From Plasmopara viticola (Eukaryota > Oomycota > Peronosporomycetes > Peronosporales > Peronosporaceae): a stretch of DNA of 64,000 nt. Positions 1-11,700 of the stretch are shown one piece after another. Below the pieces are notes generated by a model, which ran no database searches, was not told the DNA's origin, and saw only the letters and a program-made list of their open reading frames with translations. Location: contig MBPM02000031.1 of the NCBI GenBank assembly GCA_001695595.3, positions 372,001-436,000 of the forward strand, given 5' to 3'. How positions within the stretch are numbered: position 1 is the stretch's first letter; each line of letters opens with the position of its first letter. A program made the position numbers and the translations under genes.

Positions 1-3000
1 CTTTTGACGGGGATTTGTGGATACCAGACTGATACGAAAAAGAAGGCTTTAGAAGTCGGCTCGAATTCTTCAGCTTGATCCACGGAGATAGGCATCTTGT
101 GGAGAAATTGAAGCAGCCACAAGAAGTTCTTAGAGCAACGTTGAGTGTGTTTGAGATTTTAGGCAAACATTTGCCTAGACACATATCTATCTTGCTCATC
201 GAGATTTTCCTTGAAGTTGACTCTAGCAGTCGCAAGCTGTTCGAAGTAGTCTTTGATTGGGTTGGTAGCCTGGGCATGATGTAGCACATTCACGATACGG
301 TAAGGTCTTCAAGCGTCCGTTGGTACTCAATCTTAAACGAGCCCTAAGGATGATCATATCGCTTTGCCTGTGTTCGTCAAAAAGGCAGCAAGTGCCATAG
401 GAGTCTCTGCTGAAGCTCCAGAAGAAATCTGCAAGTTCACAAGTGAGTTGTGCAGACATTCTTTGCCTTCCAAGAGCTGAATGACTTCGGCTGGACATTT
501 TCACAGGGCTTGAGAAGAAGGCTTGTAGCAGATATTACCAAATTGAAATGAAACTTCAGCATGGTTTTCGTACCTTCTGAGCTCCGAAAGCGAAGATGGA
601 CGTCTTGGGTTTCCGAAAGAATTTTTTTAAAGCTGACCAAGACTAGCCAATTCTTGAACTGGTGTTGGAGCTGGTGCATTAGTGAGCGTTTTGATGCTGA
701 AGACGTCAGGAATCGACAAATTGTAAGTTTATCATCTAATCCAACATGGCCTCTCGGTCTTGAATGTTGATCATCTTGTCTCGATTGGTCAAGTTGACTT
801 ACGAACTGTATTCAGGTCATCTCAAAGTGGTGAGAATCCTCTACGAATGTGCGTGAAGGGGCTGCAAAAACCTATGTCCGCTAGCTCGGCTAAATTGGAG
901 CACAAATCACATGGATGAAGGTCACGACGAAGTCTAAAGTGCTCCGGAAAAGCAAGTCTCGGGGCAGTATTTTTATAAAGGTGACATACTGGCGTATGAC
1001 GTCTTGAAGGCTACGTATGGGGCAGGAAGGTGTGAGAAGCGAACCCACTTAATTGTGTCTCGTAAAGTTAGTGATGTTTTCTTGCGACCAGAAGCTTGAG
1101 CCCAGCTGTGAGGCCATACCCTAGTGTTTCGCTCATTCGAAGCATTAAAAATCTGCAAACTCTGTCTTCCACTAGCCCACGATGTGGAAAATGTTTGAAG
1201 AATTTCGGGGTACGTTGTGTACGTGGAAGTAAAGCCCTTTTAAAATCCCCTCCGGTAGTACTAGAGTAGGCCATCGAAGTAGCCTAGACTCGTAGATACT
1301 CAATTGTGGAGCAAAAGTTTATTGGAAAAGGCCCTGCCAAAATGCAGTTCATTAAGTGCGATATTATTTTTTGGCAAGGGTTGTGCCATCACATAGAATC
1401 CATGTGGGTGAGGCAGTGCCAATGCTTTCATCCCAAAAAGCGTGCTCAGCTTTAGCAGATCCGCGTAGATACTGAGGGCAAGATTTTGCAGAGCCAGCTC
1501 AGCCTCCGCCCGTCATAGCTTGAACCAGAGTTGCAATTGATCTGCACAGCTGTCTCAGAACTATTTGACGATCGAGATTTTGCTGGACCGGATAGAATAT
1601 GGGGATCCATCCAAACACGCAGCATTCCTCGCTCAGTGTACAAGATTGCGCGGATGTCTCACAAGGACGGCATGCCCAAAGCTTTTGCGCAGAGGTGGTG
1701 AAACTTGTATTTCGCCGTGGTGTCAAATAAAATGCGGTGAAGACTGGGCTGAGCTTTCACGAATGCTATCGCTATATCGGGGTCGGTCAGCGAGCAAAAT
1801 TAAAACAGAAAGCCTTCAATAGTCGCGAAAAGGTTTTTAAACGACATCTGTTAAACGTTGCCTTGTCGAACCGTCGCATTTAGGGGTCTTCTCGTCGCCT
1901 TAATTTGCTCTACATAGGAGGCTACAGATTGCGGCGAGATTGTTTTTTTGTCCCATAGAATGAGGTTCTGGTTCGGCGGAATGGGTCCATCGTTTAAGGA
2001 GGAACGGAAGCGGTGCAAATTTACTGCTAGATCTACAATTGTACCGGAGACCATGCACTTTTTTATTTAATGCGGTTCGGTGTACACTCCGTGACTCGGG
2101 TTGCACATACTGTAGAGACGGAAGTTCTCTTGTGAGGCCAAACCTACTTTGGGTATGCCATAATCGCACATTCGAATTCGTCCATATATATATAGAGTTG
2201 CGTTGGTAGACTCGTGTTCTAATTGATCCCCACTATGTGGCACTCTTTCCGACAATGATACGTCAAAAATCGCGTCACTTCCACTGGCGTCACTCTTGTC
2301 ATCAAATGCAGAAAGTATTTGGCTTGGTCAGGGCTGGGGGCTTAGGTTTCGGCCGGCAAGCCTGGCGTCCCTTAGCCCGAAGCTCCTTGAGAAAGGGCAG
2401 GATGACGCTCTTGAAGGCGCGATTACGGCAATGCATTACGGTTTAGCCTTTTCTTTCAATTGGATTCGGTAAAGTGGGATGCAGCCGGTTAGCATCGCCG
2501 ACTGCAAGAGCGAAGACCTCCCAATGTCTGATCCGGCGCGATAAATACCGGAGGGTACCTGGTTGTCAAGCCATTTATAGATCTTTCCATACGTTGACTC
2601 GTCAGGTAGGCGTTGCAAGTCCACGCAGTACTAATGCGACTCCCTCGACTTTAGTTGGACTCTTGATTTGAGGCCACAAATGGTCACGGATTCTTCCCCA
2701 ATTTCGTACAAAATCCCGATCGATAGACTGAAAGCTTATCTTAGCATTGCGGACTGTCTTGAAGTCGTAAAAGTTGCCGAGATTGATGTTCACGTAACAC
2801 TTTGTGGAGTCGAGCCCAGCGAGGTCATGATCTCGGTGTCCGAGAAGGTGGTCGTAAGAGGTGGAATCCACGTGGGTAGAAGGGCCCTTCCAGGGCAGGG
2901 CAGCACTTGTCCATTTGGTTCTGGTCGAAAACAACAACGCTTCCCTCGCTTTCTAAGAGACATATTCGACAGAGCGCGACAATTCGGCCCGATAGGCGGT

Positions 3001-5224
3001 GTTGAGCCATGCCTGGTGCCAAGCTTTGTCACGTTGGGACCCGTCATAGTTGAAGAGTGTTACGAAGAACTAACTATTAGTTGCGAGTGCAACATGGGAA
3101 AACAGTGGGAACGGGTATACTGCGTCTCTAGTCCGGTAGTTCACTAGAGCCAACACCGGTCAAACGGTACCTCAATACCCAAACACGATGAAGATGCAGC
3201 CTACAGAGTATGCTCTCTTCCACTACACGTGAGGTTTAGTTTTTCGTTGACTCACGTCAATACGGCCTAGCGTCCTGATGGGTGGGTCGCACTACGATTT
3301 TTTTCAATCAAATCCAGTCGATACCTTTCGGTGAGACTTAAGTGTGCTTTGTTCTTGTCTTCAGCAGGGATGGACCCACAGTAAGCTGTAGGCGCCTGAC
3401 TGTCTAAATGACGCAAACTGCGAGGGCGGGGGGAGCTCGGCGCGACTCGTTAAACGAAGCCCGAAGCGGAGCGACTCGGCAGCTAGGAAAGCGGAGGATC
3501 AAGCTGGGCTTGTGCTCTTTCTACTCGTGGGGTAGCCGACAAATTGCGGAATCTCGAGCGATGGAGGACACACTGTATGTGATGCATTATTTAATCACGA
3601 AACCAAAACCTGTGATAGATGCTATATTAGCAGCCATTGAGCGGCTAGGCAATATTTTTTTCGAGTACTAGCATACTAAACTTTTTTTTAGCTGACGTCT
3701 GTCATTAAGTGAATATATGTGCTTCAGCTTACTTTACCTAAATACAAAATAGGAAAAGCATTTTAATTTTTCTGATTCTCGGCCGTGTTAATAGACAATA
3801 TGTCCTTTGCGCAACTTCAAATTTAAAAATTCAAACGTGCCATGATATTTTTTTCTTACTCGTCGCTCGAGAGCAACCGTATATAGCACTTTGTATAATC
3901 TACAATGGGCATATGCTAACAAGTTGACTCAATGGGTGTACAGAGCGTAATCGCGTTGAATTATCTGAATTTTCGTAACTTTGTCCTAATTTTATGTGTA
4001 CCGTATCGGCTACAACTTTTTACATGTAAGTACGAAGCACCACGTAGGCACACTGCTCAATGATCCCTTCATGATCTTGCCTCTCATTCATTCTGGAACG
4101 ACCCCTTATCGAAGTGATCATGGTTTGTGCTCTCGCTCTGACAGTATAACCCGACTTTAAGTTTGATACACCAAGCTCTAATGTGCAAACAAAAAGAACT
4201 CATATTGTCAAAAATGCATCTTATTGACTGCTACCATTGACGTATTACGAAGGCACATCAAATTTCATAGCAAATCAAGCAACAACGCAAATATAAGTAT
4301 GTATAAGAGTGCAGCTTGGTTCCTTGAATCACCGCTAAACAGAGCGCTGTTCGCCTAAGGTATTGAACGGCCGTAAAAATAATAAAAATGAATTTGATGC
4401 AACTTACCAATCCTAATTCCATATTTGCAGTGAAGTTACTACGTTTTGGCCAGTGAGAGAGCCGCATTGTACGGGCCAATGATAAGTCCACTCTTTGTAA
4501 AGTATATTTGTAATATTTCAATAAGATTAGTAGCACGATAGAACTGTTTGTAATCAGGTTTATAAACACTTAAAGTGTCAAACGATTGTTATTGCTGAAA
4601 AAGACGATAATCACGCTGGTGTTGACATAGGCATGACATTCATTTCGAATCAAGTATTGTCGTGTATTCACAACTTGAAAAAGCAACACACTGGGTAAAG
4701 AGTATGGCACCTTAGCCATTTAACGAGAATTTGGCAGATGTTTAATCATCTTTTCGCAATGCTGACATCGCGTTTATTATCCTAGATCATTTATGGCACC
4801 ATGAAGCTAAGGCTCAGATGATCTGAGACCACGTGATGAGTCTAGGTACTCAGCAAGATTTGATGAACCGCTAAAATATCACTACGCCAACAGAAAATCA
4901 AACAATTTATTACATTAGTTACTCTAATACATGTACCCCTTAGCTCTGTTGAAAACCTTATTTTAGTTGTTGCAATTTTTCTCCGATGTGGTTGCGGGGA
5001 GGTCGTACAGTACACTACATTTACGAAGGTGCTTCATGCTAATACGCACTTAAATTGCTCTAGTGTCAACCGCTCTCATCTAAAAAGGCTTAATTGTTTG
5101 CGAAGTAGCTCCGATGACAATTGGAAAGCATGTAAAGATGTACATCACTCACTCTGATGCAAATGAGACTAGCTTTCAAGAACTAAGCTACCGGAACCCA
5201 CGCGCTAGGATTAAGCTGTACCTA
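1..5224. other. Gene-free decayed sequence
   Basis: I see no intact gene here. The first 3.6 kb is less AT-rich than what follows and carries short protein-like stretches broken by stops. On the minus strand at about 107-300 a segment reads DYFEQLATARVNFKE, which is reminiscent of a retroelement gag but not assignable. On the minus strand at about 2436-2937 a stretch contains KWLDNQVPSGIYRAGSDIGR. A 159-codon open frame at 2668-3147 (+) overlaps open frames of similar length on the other strand and matches no family I know. From about 3.7 kb the sequence is AT-rich with stops in all frames. Confidence 0.5.
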
Positions 5225-5505
5225 TCGTAAGACGCTGGTAGCAATCCGACCCATATTGGGACCGGGTTCCGTGCCCCTCATTACACTACGGGGCTTTTTC
5301 GGTCGGTGGGGCGTCCCCCACCCAACCCCTTTTATTACCCAATCGGGCGCGAGTTGGTAGGGTAGTCACACACACGGGTGTGATGATTCGTCCACTTCAG
5401 TGACCTATCTTCGGCTGCCTTAATTTGAATCCTTATGGGTATCGAACCAGGTACCTCCCGGTCCTGGGACGAACGGCTAACCGCTCAAGCCACAAGGCCG
5501 GTATG
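5225..5505 (-). mobile_element. tRNA-derived SINE
   Basis: Read on the minus strand, the right end looks like the 5' half of a tRNA gene. An A-box-like TGGCTTGAGCGG lies at about 5481-5492, and a good B box GGTTCGATACC follows about 45 nt later at about 5437-5447. The part after the B box does not close a normal acceptor stem and runs on for about 200 bp of unrelated body containing GGGCG-rich sequence. That is the usual build of a tRNA-derived SINE with an internal RNA polymerase III promoter. Tail and target-site duplication were not identified, so the left border is approximate. It is unrelated in sequence to the retroposon copies near 8.4, 30.6 and 60.0 kb. A decayed tRNA pseudogene is the alternative. 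Confidence 0.55.
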
Positions 5506-6235
5506 GACTTTTCATGTTGATGAGGCATGTCATCGAGCACCCAGATGTCGCACAAGTATGGAGTGATAGCTTCACGTCACCAATGATAACTCGGAAACAA
5601 AAGCAGATTGCGGCGATGTAGAACATGCGTTAGACTCACGAAACGCAGCCGCATTCAGTGGAGCATTAATTTGGCGGCTCTAAGCTTTTGCCGATTCCAC
5701 GAATCGGTGACTACCCCCCGTTTTTGGAACAGTTGACTCAAAAATCCATAGTTAAAATATCGAAGTGCGCAAAGTAAAGCAGTCCAAAGTCGATTTATTT
5801 ATCAAAGCGATTAAAAGGCTAAATCAGGTATGGCAGGGACGTCTGTGACAAAAATACTTGGCGTTGAGGCACGCTGGTAATGTTTTTGCGTGCAGCAAAA
5901 ACGTTTAAATTTGTTTGAAGTCAAGCTAGACCAAGCATTCTCAAGGGCAGCGATTAATAATTCTCCTCTTGCTCCAAAGAAAGACAAGACGGTCGCCTTT
6001 CTCTGCGGATTAGTGGTAGCTACATTCTATAAATATGTGGAAGGTGTGAGCCAACAATGGTAATTAAGTCGTGACTCAAAACAACACAGTAAACGGATGT
6101 TGTGTGGCGCACTGCGCATTATTTCGCTTTGTGTTTAAAAAAAATTTGACATATTATCAATGCATCGTATGTTTCGTATGTTTCGTACGCTTCGCAACAA
6201 CGAGCAATTTATCAAATCAAACATATCATTCAAAG
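5506..6235. other. Intergenic, downstream of acidic repeat gene
   Basis: AT-rich sequence with no supported gene. It contains the 3' flank of the minus-strand gene that ends at 6236. A short imperfect direct repeat of CGTATGTTT lies at about 6165-6195. Confidence 0.5.
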
Positions 6236-8158
6236 TCAATCATCACTGGAGTCGTCCTCACTAACGTCTTCTTCGCCATGTTTAGCCTCCTCGTCGGTCG
6301 AGTCTTCTTCGATTTCAGGCTCACTCTCTTCCTCATTTCCACTTTGAGCAGCCGATGACTTTGCCTCTTCATCGCGATTTTCCTCCTCACTTTCCTCCTC
6401 TGCTTCCTTTCCGTTCGTCGATCCTGTTGGTGTAGGAGTTGCAGGAGGTATTATCATTAAACCGCCAGTCAAATTCTGGGCGCTCACTTCTCCATCCTTG
6501 GTCTCACTCCTCATAGTATCTTGTGTTTCGGCCACATCAACCGGCGGGGAGTCAAATATAGCGATCTCGGACGGCGCATTTGTTGTCAAGAGTTCGTCTT
6601 CTGCCGTTTTTTCCTCGATTGTCTCTTCCTCCACCCTTTCTTCCTTCGCCGCCTCGTCAAGCTCTTCTTCTTCGTCAAATTGAACATTGTTGATTTCGTC
6701 CCGAGGCTCTTCATCAAAGTCTTCTGCAGCAGAGTTCAAGCCATCTTTTGAGGCATTTAGTTCTGCTTCCTTAATAGCTCCCTTTGAAGTGTCGAGTGTA
6801 TCCGCCACATGGACCGACGATGAATTCAACACGGTGATCTTGGGCGGCGCAATCGTTGCCAAGAGATCGTCTTTCTTCGTCTTCTTCTCAGCCATCTCTT
6901 CCTGTGCTATCTCGTCCTTCGCCGCCTCGTCGAGCTCCTCTTCTTCGTTGTTGCTTTCGTCCCATGCCTCTTCGTCCACATTTTCAGCTGCAGAGTTAGA
7001 TCCATCCTTCTGAGCGTTTAGATCCCCTTTCGTAGTAATGCTTCTTGAGGCATTTTGTGTATCAGCCACATTCACCGACGAAGAGTTAAAGGCAGCATTT
7101 TCCGCAATTGCTGTCAAGAGTTTGTCGTTCCCAGTCTCTTCCTCCGCCATCTCATCCTCCGCTGACTCGTCAGGCTCCTCTGCCTCGTTAGAATGAGAAC
7201 TGTCGTGTTCGCCCCAAGTCTCTTCGTCCAAGTTTTCAGGTAATGAGCTCGAGCCATCCTTCTGAGCTTCAAAATCTTCTTCTTTCGTAACAGCTCTTGG
7301 AGCTTTCTGTGTATTAGCCGCAATGATCGACGAAGAGTTAAAGACAGCGATCTTGGACGGTGCCGTCTCTGACTCGGCCGTTTCATTCCCCGTCGTTCTT
7401 TTCTCCGTCATATCGTCCTTTGCTGCCTCGTCAAGCTCTTCTTCTTCGTTAAATTGAGAATTGTCGTGTCCGTTCCAAGTCTCTTCGTCCAACTTTTCAA
7501 ATGCAGAGCTCGAGCTATTCTTCTGAGGATTCAATTCGACATCCTTCACGACATCGTTAAAAGTATCTTGTGTGTTAGCCACATTGACCGAGGAAGGGTT
7601 GAACGCAAATGGCGCAGAATGTGTCAAACGTTCGCCTGTGACCGTCTCTAACTTCGCCGTCGCTTCCTTTGTAAGGTCTTCTTCTACTTCAGCTTGAGAG
7701 CTGTTGAGCTCATCCCATTTCAAATCGCTAAAGTTCTGAGATGTGTGTAAATTGCCCACTTGAGCGCTCACTTTTGATTTCTCAAAACTTCCTCTCCAGG
7801 TCTTTTTAATTTTGGCCACATCAACTGACAAGGCATTGATAGTGGCAACTTTGGATGCTGCTTTCGCTGTAAAGTGCTCGGCCATTGTTGTCCCTTCCTC
7901 CACTGTCTCATCAAACTTTTCTATCTTTTCATCTTGAAAGTCGTTGTGCTCGTCCTTATTCTCTTGATCCAACGCCACAATTAAACCACCTAATTCATTC
8001 TCGTTCACATCGCTTGTCCTTAAATCCGCCTGAGATCTTCGAAGACTCGACTTATCACAGCTCGCCACTTTTTGCACAAAAGATATGTCAATACCCGAGT
8101 TTAAAGGTAGTGTTGTCACTATCACCGCAACAGCGATCACGGGGCAGTGGATCTTCAT
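6236..8158 (-). CDS. Secreted acidic repeat protein, short paralogue (640 aa)
   Basis: Function unknown. The chosen start is the ATG at 8158 (protein begins MKIHCPVIAVAV); the codon two before it is GTG, and a core promoter lies 26-41 bp upstream. Residues 1 to about 22 form a signal peptide with hydrophobic core PVIAVAVIVTTL. A KSSLRRSQAD motif follows at about 36-45. The mature protein is highly acidic, low-complexity, rich in E, D, S, A and T, with one cysteine near the start and no membrane segment, so it is probably secreted and disordered. I count about six diverged units of 80-90 aa. Each has a FNSSSVxVAxTQ-like segment, a KxxEVxAQK-like segment and a run like EEEELDEAAKDE; the first keeps KTWRG. 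The tail ends VSEDDSSDD, almost the same as the tail of the longer gene at 13.7-20.0 kb. That gene shares both ends and the unit plan, so the two are paralogues. Oomycete cyst-germination acidic repeat (Car) proteins are a loose analogy only, because their repeat is an octapeptide. Confidence 0.85.
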   Translation of the reverse strand: MKIHCPVIAVAVIVTTLPLNSGIDISFVQKVASCDKSSLRRSQADLRTSDVNENELGGLIVALDQENKDEHNDFQDEKIEKFDETVEEGTTMAEHFTAKAASKVATINALSVDVAKIKKTWRGSFEKSKVSAQVGNLHTSQNFSDLKWDELNSSQAEVEEDLTKEATAKLETVTGERLTHSAPFAFNPSSVNVANTQDTFNDVVKDVELNPQKNSSSSAFEKLDEETWNGHDNSQFNEEEELDEAAKDDMTEKRTTGNETAESETAPSKIAVFNSSSIIAANTQKAPRAVTKEEDFEAQKDGSSSLPENLDEETWGEHDSSHSNEAEEPDESAEDEMAEEETGNDKLLTAIAENAAFNSSSVNVADTQNASRSITTKGDLNAQKDGSNSAAENVDEEAWDESNNEEEELDEAAKDEIAQEEMAEKKTKKDDLLATIAPPKITVLNSSSVHVADTLDTSKGAIKEAELNASKDGLNSAAEDFDEEPRDEINNVQFDEEEELDEAAKEERVEEETIEEKTAEDELLTTNAPSEIAIFDSPPVDVAETQDTMRSETKDGEVSAQNLTGGLMIIPPATPTPTGSTNGKEAEEESEEENRDEEAKSSAAQSGNEEESEPEIEEDSTDEEAKHGEEDVSEDDSSDD

Positions 8159-8183
8159 TCTCACAATGTGGCTTGTCGCTGGT

Positions 8184-8199
8184 AAGATGCCGAATGAAT
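8184..8199 (-). promoter_or_regulatory. Oomycete initiator-like core promoter
   Basis: On the minus strand ATTCATTCGGCATCTT lies 26-41 bp before the ATG at 8158. It matches most positions of the oomycete initiator consensus (TCATTYYNCAWTTT). The long paralogue has CTCATTCTGCATCT at nearly the same distance from its start (20001-20016), so the element is conserved between the two genes while the surrounding sequence is not. Confidence 0.6.
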
Positions 8200-8397
8200 A
8201 GCACGGCTAGTCATCAGGTTTCACCATTAATCTCAAATTCATGCCACGGACTTTCTTAAGCAGAAAGACAGAGATCAAGAAAGAGCACAGATTGAAGTCA
8301 GTGCGCTGCGGTATTACTAAGTAGTAGAAACGACATTTAGTTCGGTTTGCAATACTTAAATATACGATGCTCTTGCAAGCAGAAAATGATTGCTCGC

Positions 8398-8726
8398 ATA
8401 ATGTAATGTAATGTATTATGTTATCGCGTTGCCAAGTTACGCACGTGCTAGGCTCAGTCTGGCTAGTCCACGGCATAGAGTGGTGTCCGCATACGTTGGG
8501 TCTCGTTCAGCGGGCAGTGCAGCCAGCACCGAGGTCGTGAGGGTCTTCCATTATTTTGCTTAACTCTGACTTGGTAAGAGCCCAGGTGGCGCCCGGTGTT
8601 GGAGACCGTCGCGTCGAGGGTGAGACTCGTTAGAAACCTGCAGATGCCCGAGAGCACCTGCCCGAAGCGCGCGAGCATTTAGCCCCCGCGCTTGGAAGGA
8701 GGGCGTCACCCCAACCTTTTCCAAGC
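8398..8726 (-). mobile_element. SINE-like retroposon, copy 1
   Basis: About 329 bp, closely similar to the copies at 30446-31025 and 59881-60206. In its own orientation it begins GGAAAAGGTTGGGGTGACGC, has a GC-rich body and ends in a simple tail of TACAT/TACAA units after GGCAACGCGATAA. It is flanked by GATTGCTCGC (8388-8397) and GATTGCTTGC (8727-8736), a 10-bp target-site duplication with one mismatch. There is no coding capacity beyond short frames open by GC richness. It sits upstream of the acidic repeat gene, about 200 bp beyond its core promoter. Confidence 0.7.
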
Positions 8727-8736
8727 GATTGCTTGC

Positions 8737-11700
8737 GGAGTATCTAAAATAATCTACTTTTGACACGTCAATACTTCTACCAGCATGAGTACGCATGGTG
8801 CCAATAGATATGCTTTTCGGGCACGAGTGCGCATGCTTAATTAAGGTTCATCTGCATTGTATTGATCAAGAGTGTGCTATCAGCGGCACAATTATGTGCT
8901 GCTCGAAAGGGATATGAGGAGAGGGAGTCTGTTAGTAAAGAATATTCGACTGACGAGAGCCATTGAGTACGATACATTAGCTCTAGTGATAAATGGCGTA
9001 GTAATTGAGTTCGAATGATGCTTTTTCATTATTCCAAAAAAGGCACCGTCCCATTTTTTCTCTAACCACCTTTCCGGTATCTACACCCCCTTTAACCTAG
9101 AAACACCGCAAATTATTTCGTTAACTTAAGGAAACAAGAAAATCGTTATTCCAAAAGATACACTATCACACCTAGCAGCACTTTCTGACACTCCTGTGTC
9201 CACGCGAATAGATTGGCTCGCAAAGATGCAGGAGCAGTTAAGAGTATCTGTCGGACGATCAGTTTGAATTGCTTGGACGACACATTGGCTTCTGCGAGCC
9301 TAAAGAGGCGGCTGCAGTTGCAGCCCTCCCTACTGCTAATAACCGGAACAAGTCATGGCGCTCGAGCTATAAGCAAGTTATACGCTCTATAGCACAGGCA
9401 GGACATAATCTTGTAGCTTTGACGGTGTCGCCTAATGCGAAATGTATTTCGTTAAAGTTAAAACTTTCAAGGAAAGGAAAGCAAGAGCTTCCTTCCTTTC
9501 TGGATGTGGAGCCAAAATGGTCACTCAAGCGATCTTGATCATGATTGATCATGTGCGCATGGCGATCCCTCTCCCACACTTTTAGCCAGTTCAAAATTCG
9601 GGCATATCCGATTCAATGCATTTCGAGATCACATGGAGGAGCTAGCAAGAGCACCTTTTTTTGCGGCGGACTTCATGCTTTGCCACCTGTCGAATTTCTT
9701 GCCTACAAGCAACAATAACATGTATCTTTATGCATTTGTTGATGATACTAGGAGAATTAGGACCTAGATTATTTTATCGACACTTCCGGGGTAAGTCAAG
9801 TTGACTATATTTATAAGCAGCTAAAAAGTTGACTCGATGGTGTGGAGGGAAGGCTGAGACGATGGAAAAAGCGATGTAATTCGGTCTTTGATAGATGTAC
9901 AACCACAGGAAGCTCTACTCTTTTGTAAAGACTTCGATAGTTAGGTTCCGTTCTATTGGAGCAATAAAAGTTCTTTTCATATACTCGTCCAGTGTCAATT
10001 AACATAGATGTTGCAGAGCAAGAAAGCATTTGCTGCTTTGATTGTGGTAAAATAGGAGACGTGACTCTTGTCTATTTCGAAACGGGTCGCCGAAGCAAAC
10101 ATCAGTCTCACTCAAGAGCTTATAAAGGCGCTTGCGTTGTCACGCTTCCAGATCCAAGAAACTTCGGTCATAAGAAGGAGTGAGGCGCTCAACTTGAGTA
10201 GGTTAAATCTCTCCTGATGGGTGTGTGGCTGATGGCTACAACGGTTCAGATCTTCGTAGAAAATGAAGCCGAGTACGGTTTGCTTAATTTGTCATCGTCC
10301 GCTTCGCTGGTGGCTAAAACCTCCTAAGATTTTCGACCATTAAGCTCAGCACTGATTGTACCCGCATGACGGACACCCTTTTGATTTGCACCCGACCTGT
10401 TGGGTAGTGTCAGTAGAAGTACTGTACGCACGGTATTATAGATCTTCATCTCCAATTTTTGTGACTCGTGTCTGGATGCAGAATGAAAGGAATGAAAAGT
10501 CTAAATAAATTAAAAAGATAGTCAGGACGATGAGTTTGAAAATTGACTCAAAGGTTTTCGTTTCCACTCCACTAAAACAAAATGATCCGGTCGTGAACAT
10601 TTACCTCAACCAATGTATTCGAAGTGACCGCAATTGTTTGCCAAAGCGCACAGATTTTTTATGCATTAGAGTCACTTAAGATTTGAATTGGTTTTTCTAG
10701 ATCACATAAAATTGCGTGTACAGTCCACAGGCAACCGCTATTGGTTTCTTCTTCGAAAGCAGTCCAGCTATCATGGGCTAAGCCCCATAGTGTACCGACC
10801 ACATAAGGGGCAAACGCTGATTTCTGGATCTGAGACATTAGCTCTACTAGCGACCCTTCCTTGGATTCGAGTGAGCAGGTCTCAGGTCCTGGATTAAGTG
10901 AGCAGGTCTCAAGTCGCCACTCCGCTTGGTACGGTAGAACAGGGGCTGCCTTTTAAACGTATATGTTTGAAGCCTACTTGCTGAGCGATATAAATCGCCC
11001 CTCCCTTCGTTTCTGCCAATGTACAAATAGTGTAATTCCAGGCTGGCCTGCCCTCAGACTGTCCATGATTACAATTGCGATTTGCTCGGAAGTAGCGCCC
11101 TTATCATACGTTTTATTCTCATGAATGTATTCCCGAAGTTCGGGCTTCTTTTGCTTGCGAGCAAAGAACTGTGAACACTGGTATAATTATCTTCCGTCTA
11201 ATATTAAAATTCGTACACAGACCTGGTCTTTCCTCAATGCTCAAAGATACGTTAGCGATGTTGAGCTCTGCACCCGAACTTTCACAATTTCATTTACATT
11301 TTGCGGTATTTGCTCGATGAGCCAACGCCAAAAACGTATATCGATTTTCATTTGAAATTTGTACATATGCAAAAAATGCTTACATTGGCAAAATTACTGA
11401 TGTTGTCTTGACCTGTAATCGCAACTACAACCCATCTCGTATAGCTCTCGAAGGCTCGCAATGTTAAAGAGGCTGTCACTATTGTTTGTTTGCATTGACA
11501 AACCGCGCAACCCGCACTGGGTTTTAAGGGTAAGTATAACAAGCTTTTGTGCCTGTCGCCGTCGCTATTAGCACGCACGTTGCAAATACTTCGATGTAAG
11601 TTCAGCGACGAGCAAGATTCTTAACGCTTCAATTTTGATTATAAGAATTTTGAAGTGTATTGCCTAAATGTACTAATTTAGCGTAATCTAGAGCTTGAGC

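Noticed and set aside
2668..3147. 159-codon plus-strand frame as a gene
   Set aside because: Three overlapping minus-strand frames are also open, no family is recognisable and the flanks are decayed sequence.
5437..5505. Functional tRNA gene
   Set aside because: A and B boxes are good but the acceptor and T stems do not close, and unrelated sequence continues downstream as in a SINE.
8398..8726. 71-codon open frame present in every complete SINE-like copy
   Set aside because: Several frames are open in this GC-rich element on both strands, and the peptide has no recognisable family; its conservation follows from the copies being young.
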